Below are positions 45,044-55,979 of a stretch of DNA of 64,000 nt, piece by piece (the first letter of the stretch is position 1; the number at the start of each line of letters is the position of its first letter). Position numbers and translations under genes: made by a program. The notes beneath the pieces were generated by a model, which made no database searches, had not been told where the DNA came from, and saw only the letters and a list, made by a program, of their open reading frames with translations. Location of the stretch: contig JBHGNT010000003.1 in the NCBI GenBank assembly GCA_043228905.1, positions 8,928,001-8,992,000 on the forward strand. The letters run 5' to 3'. Source of the DNA: Azolla caroliniana (Eukaryota > Polypodiophyta).

Positions 45044-46219
45044 GTGTCAACATCTCAGGGCAAGAAGATGTTCACAAACATCCTTCGAGGTAGAAAGTTA
45101 GGATGGGGATATTTCCTTCGTGCACGACCTGACACTTATGAAGACGTAGACATGTGGATGATCAAAACATGGGGCTCATCACAACCAGAGACAAGGAGAG
45201 GTTTTCACCTCACTCAATTGAAGAAGGATTATATCACTGAACTAAAGTCACGATATGAATAAGTTTATGATACAAAACATATCCTAAACAATGAGGTACG
45301 AACTGTTTTTGCACAAGCATTTGCATGTGAACTCCATGGTGGCATTGAAGTTGATTGGGAAGATTTTGCTCATCATCGATCATCACATTATAGAGGGTCC
45401 TCAAGTACCAACACTACTATGAAGTCTGAGGGTACCTCTCACATTGAAATCCCAGCTAGGACATCTGTGTTGACTAAACAGATTGCAAAAGAAAGAGCTA
45501 CACTGACAGAAAAGCATGAACACCGATTGTTGCGTTGCATAGCTTCCATGCAAACAAGAATGCAAGCGCTGCTCACCGATTTGGAAGAAGTTTCATCTAG
45601 TCAGATGGCGGCAGAGAAACAATTCACATCTATATCGAATACATATGAATGGATAACAACAACAATCCAACATTCTAAAAGCGATGTGTTGAAAGAGGAG
45701 TTGAAGATGGAGCTGACAAATATGGGCACTCAACTAGGAAAACAGAAGAAAGATCTGTAGACATGGAGGTCATCTCGTTCTGAAATTGATGATAAGTTAT
45801 TAGCCTTAAAAAGTCACTTTGAGAACCTGACATGTTTGATGAAGGGTCTAAAAGATAAAGGTTTAGATCCTCTATGGCCAGAAGTAGTTGAGCATCCCAC
45901 TTGCAATGAAAGTACCATTACAAGAATTACTGTATCAAGGTAATGGTTTATATATTTACAAGTTGACCTTCTATTGTATAAAATATCATCGTTGCTAATA
46001 TAGTGTATGTTGTTTCTCGTATTTGAAGGTGTGTATTCTATGGCCTTGGATTCAAGTTTGAGGCCATGGATGCTATCATTACACCATGCTTGCACACATA
46101 TCATTGTTTATGCACTAAGTACCATTTTGAGAAAGAAAATATATGTTTACACTATAAAAGTACAATTGGCGCCGAATGGTACTTAACTTGGGGTTTGAAA
46201 GTACATTCCTATGGTATGT
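45044..46219 (+). pseudogene. Unknown protein, coiled-coil plus RING-like motif, exons 1-2
   Basis: Exon 1 (about 45044-45939) encodes roughly 300 residues in one frame, broken by TAA near 45260 and TAG near 45758. The part at 45470-45760 is rich in heptad-like Leu/Glu/Lys (KERATLTEKHEHRLL, DVLKEELKMELTNM), suggesting a coiled coil. An 89-bp GT-AG intron (45940-46028) joins in phase to exon 2 (46029-46213). Exon 2 reads CVFYGLGFKFEAMDAIITPC and then LHTYHCLCTKYHFEKENICL, a RING/PHD-like C-x2-(C lost to Y)...C-x-H-x2-H-x2-C spacing. A donor GTATGT lies at 46214. Function unknown. I suspect it belongs to a DNA transposon together with the convergent gene at 50452-53400. The stops may mean decay. 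Confidence 0.5.
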
Positions 46220-46299
46220 GATTAAGAACATATGTAATTTTTATACTATGCTCTTATAATTTTAACATTTGGTTTTGGTCTTATATCCATGAGTACTGT

Positions 46300-46962
46300 T
46301 CCTTGGTGATCATTTTTACATGATTCAGTACTAACATTACTGATTACATTGTATTCCTTGGTGATCAGTTGACAATGTGAATCTTATTTAGTATTGACGA
46401 TCTTAAATGTTTAGTTGTATAACTTGCATGTGCACTAACATTATTCATTAAATTGTACTTTCTGTGTCCACTTGGCTTAGGTTCTAGATGACCGAACAAT
46501 AAGGCATGAAGGTCTAAGTTTTTTAGTACTAACATTGTTCATTACATGAAATATGCATGTCCAGGTGGTTGTGTAATGTGCCCTCAAGTTCCTTGTTAGA
46601 GGATTTAGTACTAACATTACTGATTACATTGTATTCTTTGGTGATCAGTTGATTTAGTACTGATTATTTAGTACTGAATGTCTTAATTGATTGGTTGTAT
46701 AACTTGTATAAGTACTAACACTGTCCATTACATTGTACGTTTTGTGTCCAAGTGGTTCAGTACTATTCTCTCAAGTTCCTTGATTGATGTTTTAGTACTA
46801 ACTTACTAATTACATTGTATCCTTTGGTGCTGAGTTGATTCAGTACTGATTATTTATTACTGAACGTCTTAAATGTTTAGTTGTATCACTTGTATGTGTA
46901 CTAACAAATAGGCTCTGGATGACTGAACAAATAGGTATGCAGGTCTTTTGTTTAGTACCGAA
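46300..46962 (+). repeat. Degenerate TTAGTACTAA-bearing repeats in an intron
   Basis: About three diverged units contain TTAGTACTAACATTACTGAT, TACATTGTATTCCTTGGTGA and TTTAGTTGTATAACTTG. The perfect palindrome TTAGTACTAA occurs at 46523-46532 and 46605-46614 and near 46793. These are older relatives of the 341-bp array that follows. Confidence 0.7.
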
Positions 46963-48327
46963 CAAATATCGACAACATGTCCAGATGGTTTTGTATTGTG
47001 TCCTCAAGTTCCTCTTTGTTGTTTTAGTACTAATATTACTGTTACATTGCATATTCCTTAGTGATTAGTTGGAACAAGACTGATTTTTTAGTACTGAAGG
47101 TCTTAAATGTCCACTTGATTCAGTATTGATAATATTTGTAACATTGTCGTCATGTTAGAACTAATGTACGATTATAATATGAATGTTGTAGTATCAAGCA
47201 ACACCACACCAGGGAAGGTAACTGACCAACCAGCCCCCACGCTACTACGTACAGAGTCTGCTGCAAATTCCAAAGTCCATGGTCATTCCTTAGTGGTAAC
47301 TGAGCAAATATCGACAGCATGTCCAGATAGTTTTGTATTGTGTCCTCAAGTTCCTCTTTGTTGTTTTAGTACTAATATTATTGTTACATGCATATTCCTT
47401 GGTGATCAGTTGGAACAAGACTGATTTTTTAGTACTGAAGGTCTTAAATGTCCACTTGATTCAGTACTGATAATATTTGTAACATTGTCGTCATGTTAGA
47501 ACTAATGTACGATTATAATATGAATGTTGTAGTATCAAGCAACACCACACCAGGGAAGGTAACTGACCAACCAGCCCCCACGCTACTACGTACAGAGTCT
47601 ACTGCAAATTCCAAAGTCCATGGTCATTCCTTAGTGGTAACTGAGCAAATATCGACAGCATGTCCAGATGGTTTTGTATTGTGTCCTCAAGTTCCTCTTT
47701 GTTGTTTTAGTACTAATATTACTGTTACATGCATATTCCTTGGTGATCAGTTGGAACAAGACTGATTTTTTAGTACTGAAGGTCTTAAATGTCCACTTGA
47801 TTCAGTACTGATAATATTTGTAACATTGTCGTCATGTTAGAACTAATGTACGATTATAATATGAATGTTGTAGTATCAAGCAACACCACACCAGGGAAGG
47901 TAACTGACCAACCAGCCCCCACGCTACTACGTACAGAGTCTGCTGCAAATTCCAAAGTCCATGGTCATTCCTTAGTGGTAACTGAGCAAATATCGACAGC
48001 ATGTCCAGATGGTTTTGTATTGTGTCCTCAAGTTCCTCTTTGTTGTTTTTGTACTAATATTATTGTTACATGCATATTCCTTGGTGATCAGTTGGAACAA
48101 GACTGATTTTTTAGTACTGAAGGTCTTAAATGTCTACTTGATTCAGTACTGATAATATTTGTAACATTGTCGTCATGTTTGAACTAATGTACGATTATAA
48201 TATGAATGTTGTAGTATCAAGCAACACCACACCAGGGAAGGTAACTGACCAACCAGCCCCCACGCTACTACGTACAGAGTCTGCTGCAAATTCCAAAGTC
48301 CATGGTCATTCCTTAGTGGTAACTGAG
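46963..48327 (+). repeat. 341-bp tandem array, four copies, each carrying an exon
   Basis: CAAATATCGACA(A/G)CATGTCC starts units at 46963, 47305, 47646 and 47987, periods 342, 341 and 341. Copies are nearly identical. Each contains TTAGTACTAA-type intron sequence and a splice-acceptor-like ATGTTGTAG|TATCAAGCAAC at 47191, 47532, 47873 and 48214. A 42-codon coding stretch follows (VSSNTTPGKVTDQPAPTLLR). 341 is not a multiple of three, so the array cannot be one continuous reading frame. Confidence 0.93.
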
Positions 48328-49645
48328 GAAATTTATGATGAAGATGAATGTATGAGAAAGGCCATTGGAATAGTTGAAGACATATTGCTTCAAACAAATT
48401 CTCCTAGCTCGGCTCCCCTTGACTGTGTGAACGATAATGCTAATTGTGTGTGAACTTTTAATAATGTATTGTTGCTATACTTCTAATTTCTTATGTTTCT
48501 ATCAAAGAGCCTACGAAGAAGCGTAATGCTACAAGGAAATTGTATGGAAAGGGGAAGAAATGCAGAGTTCATTGTAGTGGTGGGTCATACAAATTCTCAC
48601 AAACTTTGAGAGCTGTAAAGTTAATGAGTTAGACTAAGACCACGTGCTTTTGTTGTTAGACAAGGAAGAAACGATTAATGAAAATGGAGATACCGATTCA
48701 GAGCCACAACATGAAGAAGAATTTATCGTCCTCACAAGTACATGTTGTGAACCCTCTTATATAATAGTTATTTTAACCATATCACCCAAGTGACAATAAT
48801 GGTTTTGGTCTATTAATATATAGAAAGTGATGTAAAATCTTGGCATGATTTAGAGCCCCAACCTGAGACTGGTACCATCCCAAGCAATAATGACGAGTTT
48901 AATACCAATGCAAACCAGGTATTGCAGCACATGACAAACACAATCATCTGCAAAGACTCATCTTCAAAAGTCCCGGATGGAGATGTAACAGTAGGTAAAC
49001 GATTGTCCCTTAATCTAGTATGTTATTTGATATGGCTAGGTTCCTTGACTTTGTAAGAATGTGAATTGATATTGTTCTTGTTATTTAGGAATAGAAGAAC
49101 ATGGAGATTCCCAAATAGCATCAGATGATTCAGGCAGTCTATGGAGCAATCTTGATTTTTCAGACTCAGATAGCACCACACATGAGGAATGTGAAATCAC
49201 CCAAGAAGAGGAGCTGAAGAACTTTGACAGTACCGTAAACATGGGGCAAGACTATATCATTAAGGAGATTGTAGCTACCACCCAAGAAGAGGAACAAGGT
49301 GGTACTACGAATCACATGTCTTACCAAAACACCGCAAGTAGCCTACACATGGAACAAGACTGTACAAAGAACCAGGTGTCTAGCTTCAACCACGAGGAGT
49401 TTGCAATGAAGATGACAACCACCAAAGAACAGGAACATGCTTGTACTACGAATACCGTGTTACTGCAGAACACCGGTTCTACCCATGAAGAGCAGATTAA
49501 TGCTAATACTATCGACAAGATCTTCTTGGAAGTGTGTGCATCTCAAGTAGTTGCAGTAGAGCACAAGGTTCCCTCAAGCTTGCCCCCCCCCCCCTCCGAT
49601 GATGAACAACCACTTAGTAGTCTACTACCCGTGGCTTTAAGATGA
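48215..49645 (+). CDS. Unknown acidic protein, downstream exons of the coiled-coil/RING-like gene
   Basis: The exon at 48215-48447 joins in phase with exon 2 (ends at 46213): VSSNTTPGKV then EEIYDEDECMRKAIGIVEDI. Further candidate exons lie at about 48510-48630 (basic, KKRNATRKLYGKGKKCRVHC), 48660-48770, 48830-48990 and 49090-49645, separated by short AT-rich introns ending in AG. The last is acidic and Gln/Glu/Thr-rich (EEEQGGTTNHMSYQ) and has an 11-base C run at 49583. In another frame a strongly basic tail follows (KKKKGVKSKKSVTKNRR, 49640-49720). No known domain. The exon limits are approximate, because they rest on splice-like signals and codon sense only. Confidence 0.4.
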
Positions 49646-49720
49646 AGAAGAAGAAGGGTGTGAAATCTAAGAAGAGTGTAACAAAAAATAGGCGCATTAC
49701 AAGATCTAGAAAACACTAAA

Positions 49721-50451
49721 AACAAAGTTTTTTGTATTTAGATCGTTGTTTGTAATTGATTACCATATGAGCAAGTTTTTGATTAACTGCTTCTTGACAC
49801 TGTTTTGGTTTACTTATCCTGAATTTAAACTTGATACTATTTGAGTACTCATCTTAGTGACTAATTTAGTACCAACTTGATATGCAATGTACTAACTTTG
49901 ATACATATATTTGTAAGAATGTGAATTTGATACTATTTGAGGTCTCATCTTAGTAAGAATGTCACTTGTTATGCACACATATGACATTGACGCTTGTTAT
50001 GGACATATATGACACTCCTGTCTTGGATATGTCTAGGTTAGTAAACACTTAACATAGTATTAGTACTATATTTTAATGCATATGAACATGATATGTATAC
50101 TTGAACAAACCATTGTATTAGTACTAGCAATTAACATGTTCAATTTGTTCCCTCATCTAGTCAACCACACCCTCATGAGTGTACCACACACTAGAAACAT
50201 GTGCGGAATGAACACTCCTATCTTAGATATCTCTAGGTTAGGAAACACTTAACACATTTTTAGTACTAACCAAAGATATTTTTCACCATAAATTGTATGT
50301 AAAAGATAAATACATATCTAAACAAAACACCAAAATTAAGAGCTTTGTCATTGCAAACTCATAAGAAAACCAAAGATGATATATTTCCATTCATTTGTAG
50401 GCTAGAGTTTACAAGACATGCAAATGTTACATATGAACAATGCTTGCCATT
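49721..50451. other. Convergent intergenic region
   Basis: AT-rich DNA between the 3' ends of the two convergent genes, with scattered TTAGTACTAA-like motifs (near 49858, 50060, 50260). It should hold both polyadenylation regions. Confidence 0.4.
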
Positions 50452-51135
50452 CTAAGAATTAAAGAGGGAGACCTCCCCCAATATGTGTTTGTGAACCTCT
50501 TTGGGGACCTTGTAGACAATGTTGTATCCCTTAACCTTGTGCTTTGCTTGACTCATAGTGAACTTGATTGTGATGACAACGTCAACATAGATTATTGCAG
50601 TGGGTGCATCTTTTAATAATGCATACGTGTTCTTGCATTGTGGTAACTTTGCATAGTAGTTGCCATACACGACACACTCACCAATGTTGAACATGTTGCC
50701 CCAACCATCCCTCACGACTTCTTCCAATATTGTATTTCCTTGCTTGCACACCACAATGTAGTAGTCTTCAAAATCTTCATTTCGAGGAGATTTGAGCACT
50801 GCAAAATGATCTCCAACTTCCAATAATACTACCAAGTCCTCACATTGGTTGTAGTATACAATATTGTTTGCATGTTCGTCTTCCTGGATATCCACACATT
50901 GTTCAATCTCAAGCTTTTGTAGCTTCCATGGCTCCACAATTGATAGATTGGTGCATTCATCCCAAGCTTCATCTAAACACATGGAACAAAAGCACGATAA
51001 ACTGCGGAATAACAATTGTGTTGTGTCCTTGCAACTAAACCCTAAAACACAATGGGTCTTGCACGTCCCTTTCATAGTTTTACAACCATATGATTTACTC
51101 CTATCCACCTCATTAGCACCAAAATCTCTTAACAT
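50452..51135 (-). CDS. DDE-transposase-like protein, C-terminal exon
   Basis: About 227 residues with an open frame, ending at 50452. It has Cys-rich VDRSKSYGCKTMKGTCKTHC and a CFCSMCLD motif near residue 50, then DLVVLLEVGDHFAV, DYYIVVCKQ, DGWGNMFNIGECVVYGNYY and HKVKGYNIVYKVPKE. I recognise this order as the C-terminal part of a repeated plant protein family that follows a DFxENY...WSD...QFK core, the core being on the next exon upstream (52175-53124). The family looks transposon-encoded, but I cannot name it. The true 5' limit is the splice acceptor, not the ATG at 51135. Confidence 0.55.
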   Translation of the reverse strand: MLRDFGANEVDRSKSYGCKTMKGTCKTHCVLGFSCKDTTQLLFRSLSCFCSMCLDEAWDECTNLSIVEPWKLQKLEIEQCVDIQEDEHANNIVYYNQCEDLVVLLEVGDHFAVLKSPRNEDFEDYYIVVCKQGNTILEEVVRDGWGNMFNIGECVVYGNYYAKLPQCKNTYALLKDAPTAIIYVDVVITIKFTMSQAKHKVKGYNIVYKVPKEVHKHILGEVSLFNS

Positions 51136-51139
51136 GACT

Positions 51140-52100
51140 TAAACCAAAATTTCCACTAATGCACGAGAGAGGACAGTAGTAAGTTATAAATTAAAAGAAA
51201 TGAACGAGAGAGGACAGTACTAAATTATAAATTAAAAGAAATGAACAAGAGAGGATAGTACTAAGCTATTGATTAGTACTAATGCATGAGAGAGGACAAT
51301 CCTAAGTTATAACTTGGTCTTAATGAACAAAGTTGGATAGTACTAAGTTAATAATTAGTAGTAATGAACATAGTTGGATAGTTCTCATGCTAATAATTAG
51401 TACTAATGTTTGTACTAATGGGCCATGACAATCATAAGTTATAAACTTGTGTTAATGAACAAAGTTGGACAGTACTAAGTTATTATTTAGTACTAAGGCA
51501 CTAGAGAGACCCATCCTAATTAGTACTACTGAACAAAGTTAGTACTAATGAACAAAGTTATAAATGAGTAGTAATGACCGAAAGAAGATGGTACTAAGTT
51601 ATTCATAAGTACTAATGCACGACAGAGGACAATGCTAAGTTACAAATTAGTACTCCTGCCTGTGGGATGACACCACAAAGTTATCAATTAGTACTTGTGA
51701 ATGTGGGATCTGAGTACTAAGTTGTAAAACATAGTCAGTACTTGTGCATGTGGGATCATAGTACTAAGTTGTAAAATAAGGGTACTTTACAAGGCGTTGA
51801 ACCGTAGTCACTACTTATGCATGTGGGATGATACTACTAAGTTGTAAAATAAGGATACTTTTCAAGGCTTTGAACCATACATACACGACTTAAACCATAA
51901 TTAGTACAAACATTTCAAGACAGTACAAACATTTCAAGATAGTATTGGTGCATGTAGTAAGAGAATTACTAATTGCATTTTATACAAACATTTCAAGACA
52001 GTACTGGTGCATGTAGTAGGAGAATTACTAATTGTATTTTATACAAACATTTTTTATGACTGTTCATATAATATTCGTACTGGTAGGAAACTCAAGCAAT
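51140..52100 (-). repeat. AGTACTAA-rich degenerate repeat filling an intron
   Basis: Short irregular units of about 40-60 bp, such as GAGAGGACAGTACTAAGTTA, TAAATTAGTACTAATGAACA and TGCATGTGGGAT, recur across about 950 bp. Perfect TTAGTACTAA occurs near 51276, 51398 and 51486. The same motif family fills the intron of the opposite gene. Confidence 0.8.
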
Positions 52101-52174
52101 AGATGATGTACTATGAAGTATTACCAAAATAGACTTCTAGTTATAAGTACCAATCATATGGAATATTTCCTTAC

Positions 52175-53124
52175 CTTGCAATGAAGTAGAAGGACCGAGC
52201 CGCCTTAAATTGCGAGGTAGCACAATCAGACCAGACCCAATGGCGATAAAAGTTAACACCCAAGGACAATAAATCTGCGTGGTGAAGCTTAAAACAATGT
52301 TGAACAAATACCGTATCATGCTTTTTACCATCTGAAATATAGAATATTGATTTTTTATGTAACTCACCATCTTTTCTCCAATAGCAAATATGTACAAGTA
52401 TTGTACATTGGTCATTGTACCAGTGTATTGATTGAACCTCATTTTGAACTTTAAAGGTATAGTTCTCTACAAAGTCAATAACAGATACCATAACATCCAG
52501 TGGTAAGTTATTTATACATTCCTTGAACTGTGAATTTTGCCAATAACTCCTAAAGTTATGTGGAATGAACTCCCAGAGTTGCTTCTTAAACTCTGAGACA
52601 AGGGTGGCAACACATGTCTCCTTATATACTTTCTTGATACGCTTACTAACGAGACCCTTGCCTATATTTTCTGTCATATACTCTAAATATTTCCATTTCA
52701 CAATATGATAGTTATCCACATCAACCTCTTGTCTACAAAATAACGGTTGTGGGCAAACCTTAGATGTTCTGACAAGACATGTACGATCATGCCACTCAGA
52801 TGATGGTTTTTTTTCACAAACAAAAGACATCCATAACTCATAAACTGTTGCATAAGTCATGTTTCGCGCATTACATCTATTACCACTCCCATTTGGTCTA
52901 CATATCTCACAAGTGCAAACACACCCATCCCCGTGTATACCCTTAGAATTAGTACGTATATTGTTCACGCCAAGCCTTAACATGTCCATTTTAATGTGGT
53001 ACACACAACAACATGTGTTCCTCTCCTTTAACTTTCTAACAAAAAATGGTTTCAAACCTTGGAACTTGCAAAATCCAAGATTGATGCTAGGATGTTGGTC
53101 TTTGAAGTTCATGAACAATTCAGC
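52175..53124 (-). CDS. DDE-transposase-like protein, core exon
   Basis: An exon between acceptor GATGTAG|GCTGAATTG (53124) and donor GCAAG|GTAAGG (52175). The reading begins AELFMNFKDQHPSINLGFCK. A Cys/His-rich block follows (NTCCCVYHIKMDMLRLG, CVCTCEICRPNGSGNRC), probably metal-binding. The core has SVIDFVENYTFKVQNEVQSI and later YISDGKKHDTVFVQHCFKLH and HWVWSDCATSQFK. The Asp residues in IDFVENY and VWSD sit where a DDE/RNase H-fold transposase would place its first two acids. In relatives I recall WSDG before the QFK, so the Gly here may be lost. The region that normally follows, with the third acid, is missing: the next intron holds only repeats. Confidence 0.6.
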
Positions 53125-53213
53125 CTACATCACTCAATAAATAGGTAACATTAATAGAATCATTTAGTAAACAACAAAAGATTTAAAACCAAATAGATAA
53201 AAAATTGAATTAC

Positions 53214-53357
53214 CTCAGTCATCTCCAAGAAGTGTCTTGGGTGAATCTGGTACCTACCCCGACTTATACGTTGTCTACATACATCTTTTTTATTCGGTGA
53301 GACACGTGTGTTTTTTGCCCAAAAGGAACCCACTTCCTCAATAATCTCACGTGACAA
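53214..53357 (-). CDS. DDE-transposase-like protein, upstream exon fragment
   Basis: Reading CDALSREIIEEVGSFWAKNT, then RVSPNKKDVCRQRISRGRYQ and HPRHFLEMTE, ending at donor GAG|GTAATT (53213). It precedes and joins the core exon in order and sense. An in-frame TGA lies just upstream near 53370, so the start is lost or lies beyond another intron. Confidence 0.5.
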
Positions 53358-53399
53358 TGCATCACATCGTCATCTACGGCCTAACCCCAACCACTTAAA

Positions 53400-54834
53400 T
53401 TGATTTGATTGATTTGTAACCTAGGTAACGGTTGGATATATTTTGGTTGTAACTATTCTTCTTGCGAATGTTGATTCTTGTTATTTGTCTCTAAGTTCAC
53501 TCTCACTCTCTCTGGTTGTCTTACACACACACACACACACACAATTTCCTTCCACTACAGGAGATCACCTACACTATCAATTTCTTTACACTCATTGTTA
53601 TACATTGTGAACTTGCAGGTATTTCTCTCTCATTTCTTATTTTCCTCTTGTTATTGTCTTTTTCACATTAAAATTATCCTTGGCAACGACCCTAACTGAG
53701 AGATGCTTGTAATGGACTTTGAATCAAGTTAAATACTAGGGTATCTCCCTTGATTTTTTCGATTGATTTTCAAATAGGAACTTTGTGGACAATGTGAGGG
53801 TATGTTCACTAATGTTGGAAAGGGACTAATGTGATTGGCTAGAAGGAATGATAGGTGCATGTACTCTCATGATGTTGACAACCAATGACTGGAGAATCTT
53901 TTAGAAAAGCACAATTATCCAAGGGGCCTAAAAAGAGGTATAAATATGAGGCTTATTTACCCTCGTTAAGTAAATTACGTTGGAAGGTTGATGTCTTAAG
54001 ACACCGGTGGTGAGGACGAGGCTTTGGTCGCGACGATTGTGTTACCTCTTCCTAGGTACTAGTCACCCTAATATCCATCGGTGGTAGGATAGAGCTTCAA
54101 TGACATGAATCAGTTGATGCCTCCGAGCTAGAAGAGCAAAGACTAGGCCCCTCACTTAATATTCTACTTCTTTTCTTTGTAACTCATCAATCCTCAACTT
54201 GTCGTGTAGATGCTCACCATAATCAAATTCCTAATTTATCTTCAAAGTTTTACACAATGGCTTGTGTCTTGAGAATTTCCACGAAGGAAAGACTTTGGGT
54301 CAACCTTCATGTGGACAAGTCCACACTATAGTTCACATGTTATCATGTGGACTCATGATGGTTACGGTTTCCCTTAGTTTGAGCATTTGTCAAATAATAG
54401 TGCTTTAGATTTTAAGAAATGTGGAGGAGCATCTTTAAATCCCACCAGACGATAAGTTACAATGTGAAGTCCAAATCTTTATTCCCTCATGATTATCCAC
54501 TTCATGTTTCAAATTCTTCTTGGAATGTTGGAGTCTAGACATTCAACTTTCAAAAAAAAGAACCCGACCATTAGATCTCCTAGTTAATATATAACATTTT
54601 TATTGCTCGTTAGACGAGTAAAAATAACATTCTCTCTTTTAACATGCACCATCTTTTCCTAGTGAAAATTGAACATGCATTTCATATTAACCTTGCATGG
54701 GCATCTGGTTTTAGCAAAGTGGTTTGTTATTGTGTCTATATTTATTGCACACTTATCTAGCCCTTAACTATTAGAGGTGAATTGTGTCCAAGGCCTAAAT
54801 TTGACGGGTTAGTATCAAAGTTTTTTGACGGGAA
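53400..54834. other. Intergenic with (CA)n microsatellite
   Basis: (AC)n at about 53523-53542. No recognised gene elsewhere in the stretch. The right end of the putative transposon would be here but I could not see terminal inverted repeats. Confidence 0.4.
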
Positions 54835-54909
54835 TTTTTTAAAGATGTATGTCATATGACACAAGATTGCAAAAACTAACATGTCATTTGACATACATCT
54901 TTTAAAAAT
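54835..54909 (+). repeat. Inverted repeat (hairpin), about 21-bp stem
   Basis: AAAGATGTATGTCATATGACA at 54841-54861 pairs with TGTCATTTGACATACATCTTT at 54882-54902 with one mismatch and a 20-base loop. Flanking A/T bases extend the stem with a bulge. Confidence 0.85.
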
Positions 54910-55149
54910 GAAATGCTCTATATAATGGTACATTGTTTTTCCCCCCCAAAAAAACACTACTTCACATTAGTTAGTAAATAGAATACAATAGAGTTTACCC
55001 GAATCCATAGTGGGATCAATAAATACAACTCGGAGGATAATGCTACATTGTTATGTATGTCATTACTATAACATAAAGATACACAAATCAGCATAACAAC
55101 CTCACAAAGGTAATTAAATACTCAAAATAAATATCATGTTAATGTTTTT
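54910..55149. other. AT-rich spacer
   Basis: No gene or repeat recognised. Confidence 0.4.
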
Positions 55150-55560
55150 ACTATTTAGTATGAAGTAAAAGTTATTTTTTGGAAAAAAAAGAAGAAAAAA
55201 AGAAGAAGAAGTTTTTTCCCGAAAAAAGAGAGGAAATGTTTTGGAAAAAAATAGAGGTTCTTCTGGAAAATTTATGTTAAGTTTTGAAAAAAGGCGATTT
55301 TATTGAAAAGAAGGTGGGTTCGTAAAAAATTAAGTTTTAGCTTATAATTTAAAACATTAAAATCAAAGCTAGACTTTACATAGAGGTTTTATTTGAAAAA
55401 AAAGAGGAAATTATTTTGAAAACAATTAGAGTTTCTATTGGAAAAAGTGGTTTCTTTTTGGACAAAAAAGGTTAGTAAAGAATTATGTTTTAACTTTAAA
55501 ACATTAAAATCAAACCTAGAGATTACACTCTTAGAGTATTTAATAAGGGTTATTGTTTCA
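55150..55560 (+). repeat. A-rich imperfect duplication, period about 150-165 bp
   Basis: Blocks such as TTAAAACATTAAAATCAAA(G/C)CTAGA (near 55349 and 55500) and GAAAAAA(G)AGAGGAAAT...TTTTGG/AAAA (near 55222 and 55396) occur twice. Confidence 0.65.
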
Positions 55561-55664
55561 AATTCCAAATGAATCTAAACTAATAATATTATTAAAGAAT
55601 AAAGGTTTGAAAATATATATCATTATTACATGATGATGATATTATTTTAAGCATGTTATAAAAC

Positions 55665-55862
55665 TATTACATTTGTTAGGTATACCTAAAATATAGAAAT
55701 TGTTATAAATAAAGAACCTTGGAAGTGCAAACGATTCAATTAGTGAACGTTTGACATTCCAATGATTCCTATTATATAGATGCCTATTTTCCTCGAGGGG
55801 CAGACCCCAATTTTGGGAGTTAGTAATACTTATGGAGTTAATTCATTTTGGTGGTGGTAACA
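55665..55862 (+). mobile_element. 5' LTR of element I
   Basis: 198 bp. It starts TATTACATTTGTTAGG, where the 3' copy has TGTTACATTTG (the terminal G is mutated to A), and ends GGTAACA. A TATAAATA box lies near 55705. Confidence 0.8.
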
Positions 55863-55864
55863 CT

Positions 55865-55876
55865 TGGTATCAAAGC
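55865..55876 (+). other. Primer-binding site of element I
   Basis: TGGTATCAAAGC two bases after the LTR. It resembles the initiator-Met site with one change (AAGC for GAGC). Confidence 0.8.
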
Positions 55877-55979
55877 CTAGCAAGTTGTAAGGGCAAAGCA
55901 TTCAAAACAAACCAATACAATGAAACAAGCAATAGTCAATTGTTGTGAGAAGGTCAAGGTAATCACAAAGGCAAAAATA

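Noticed and set aside
46963-48327. CRISPR-like array
   Set aside because: Units are 341 bp with no short repeat/spacer alternation, in a plant nuclear context. It is an ordinary tandem duplication.
52859-53140. Plus-strand frame opposite the transposase-like core exon
   Set aside because: A shadow of the minus-strand exon, which has splice signals and recognisable motifs.
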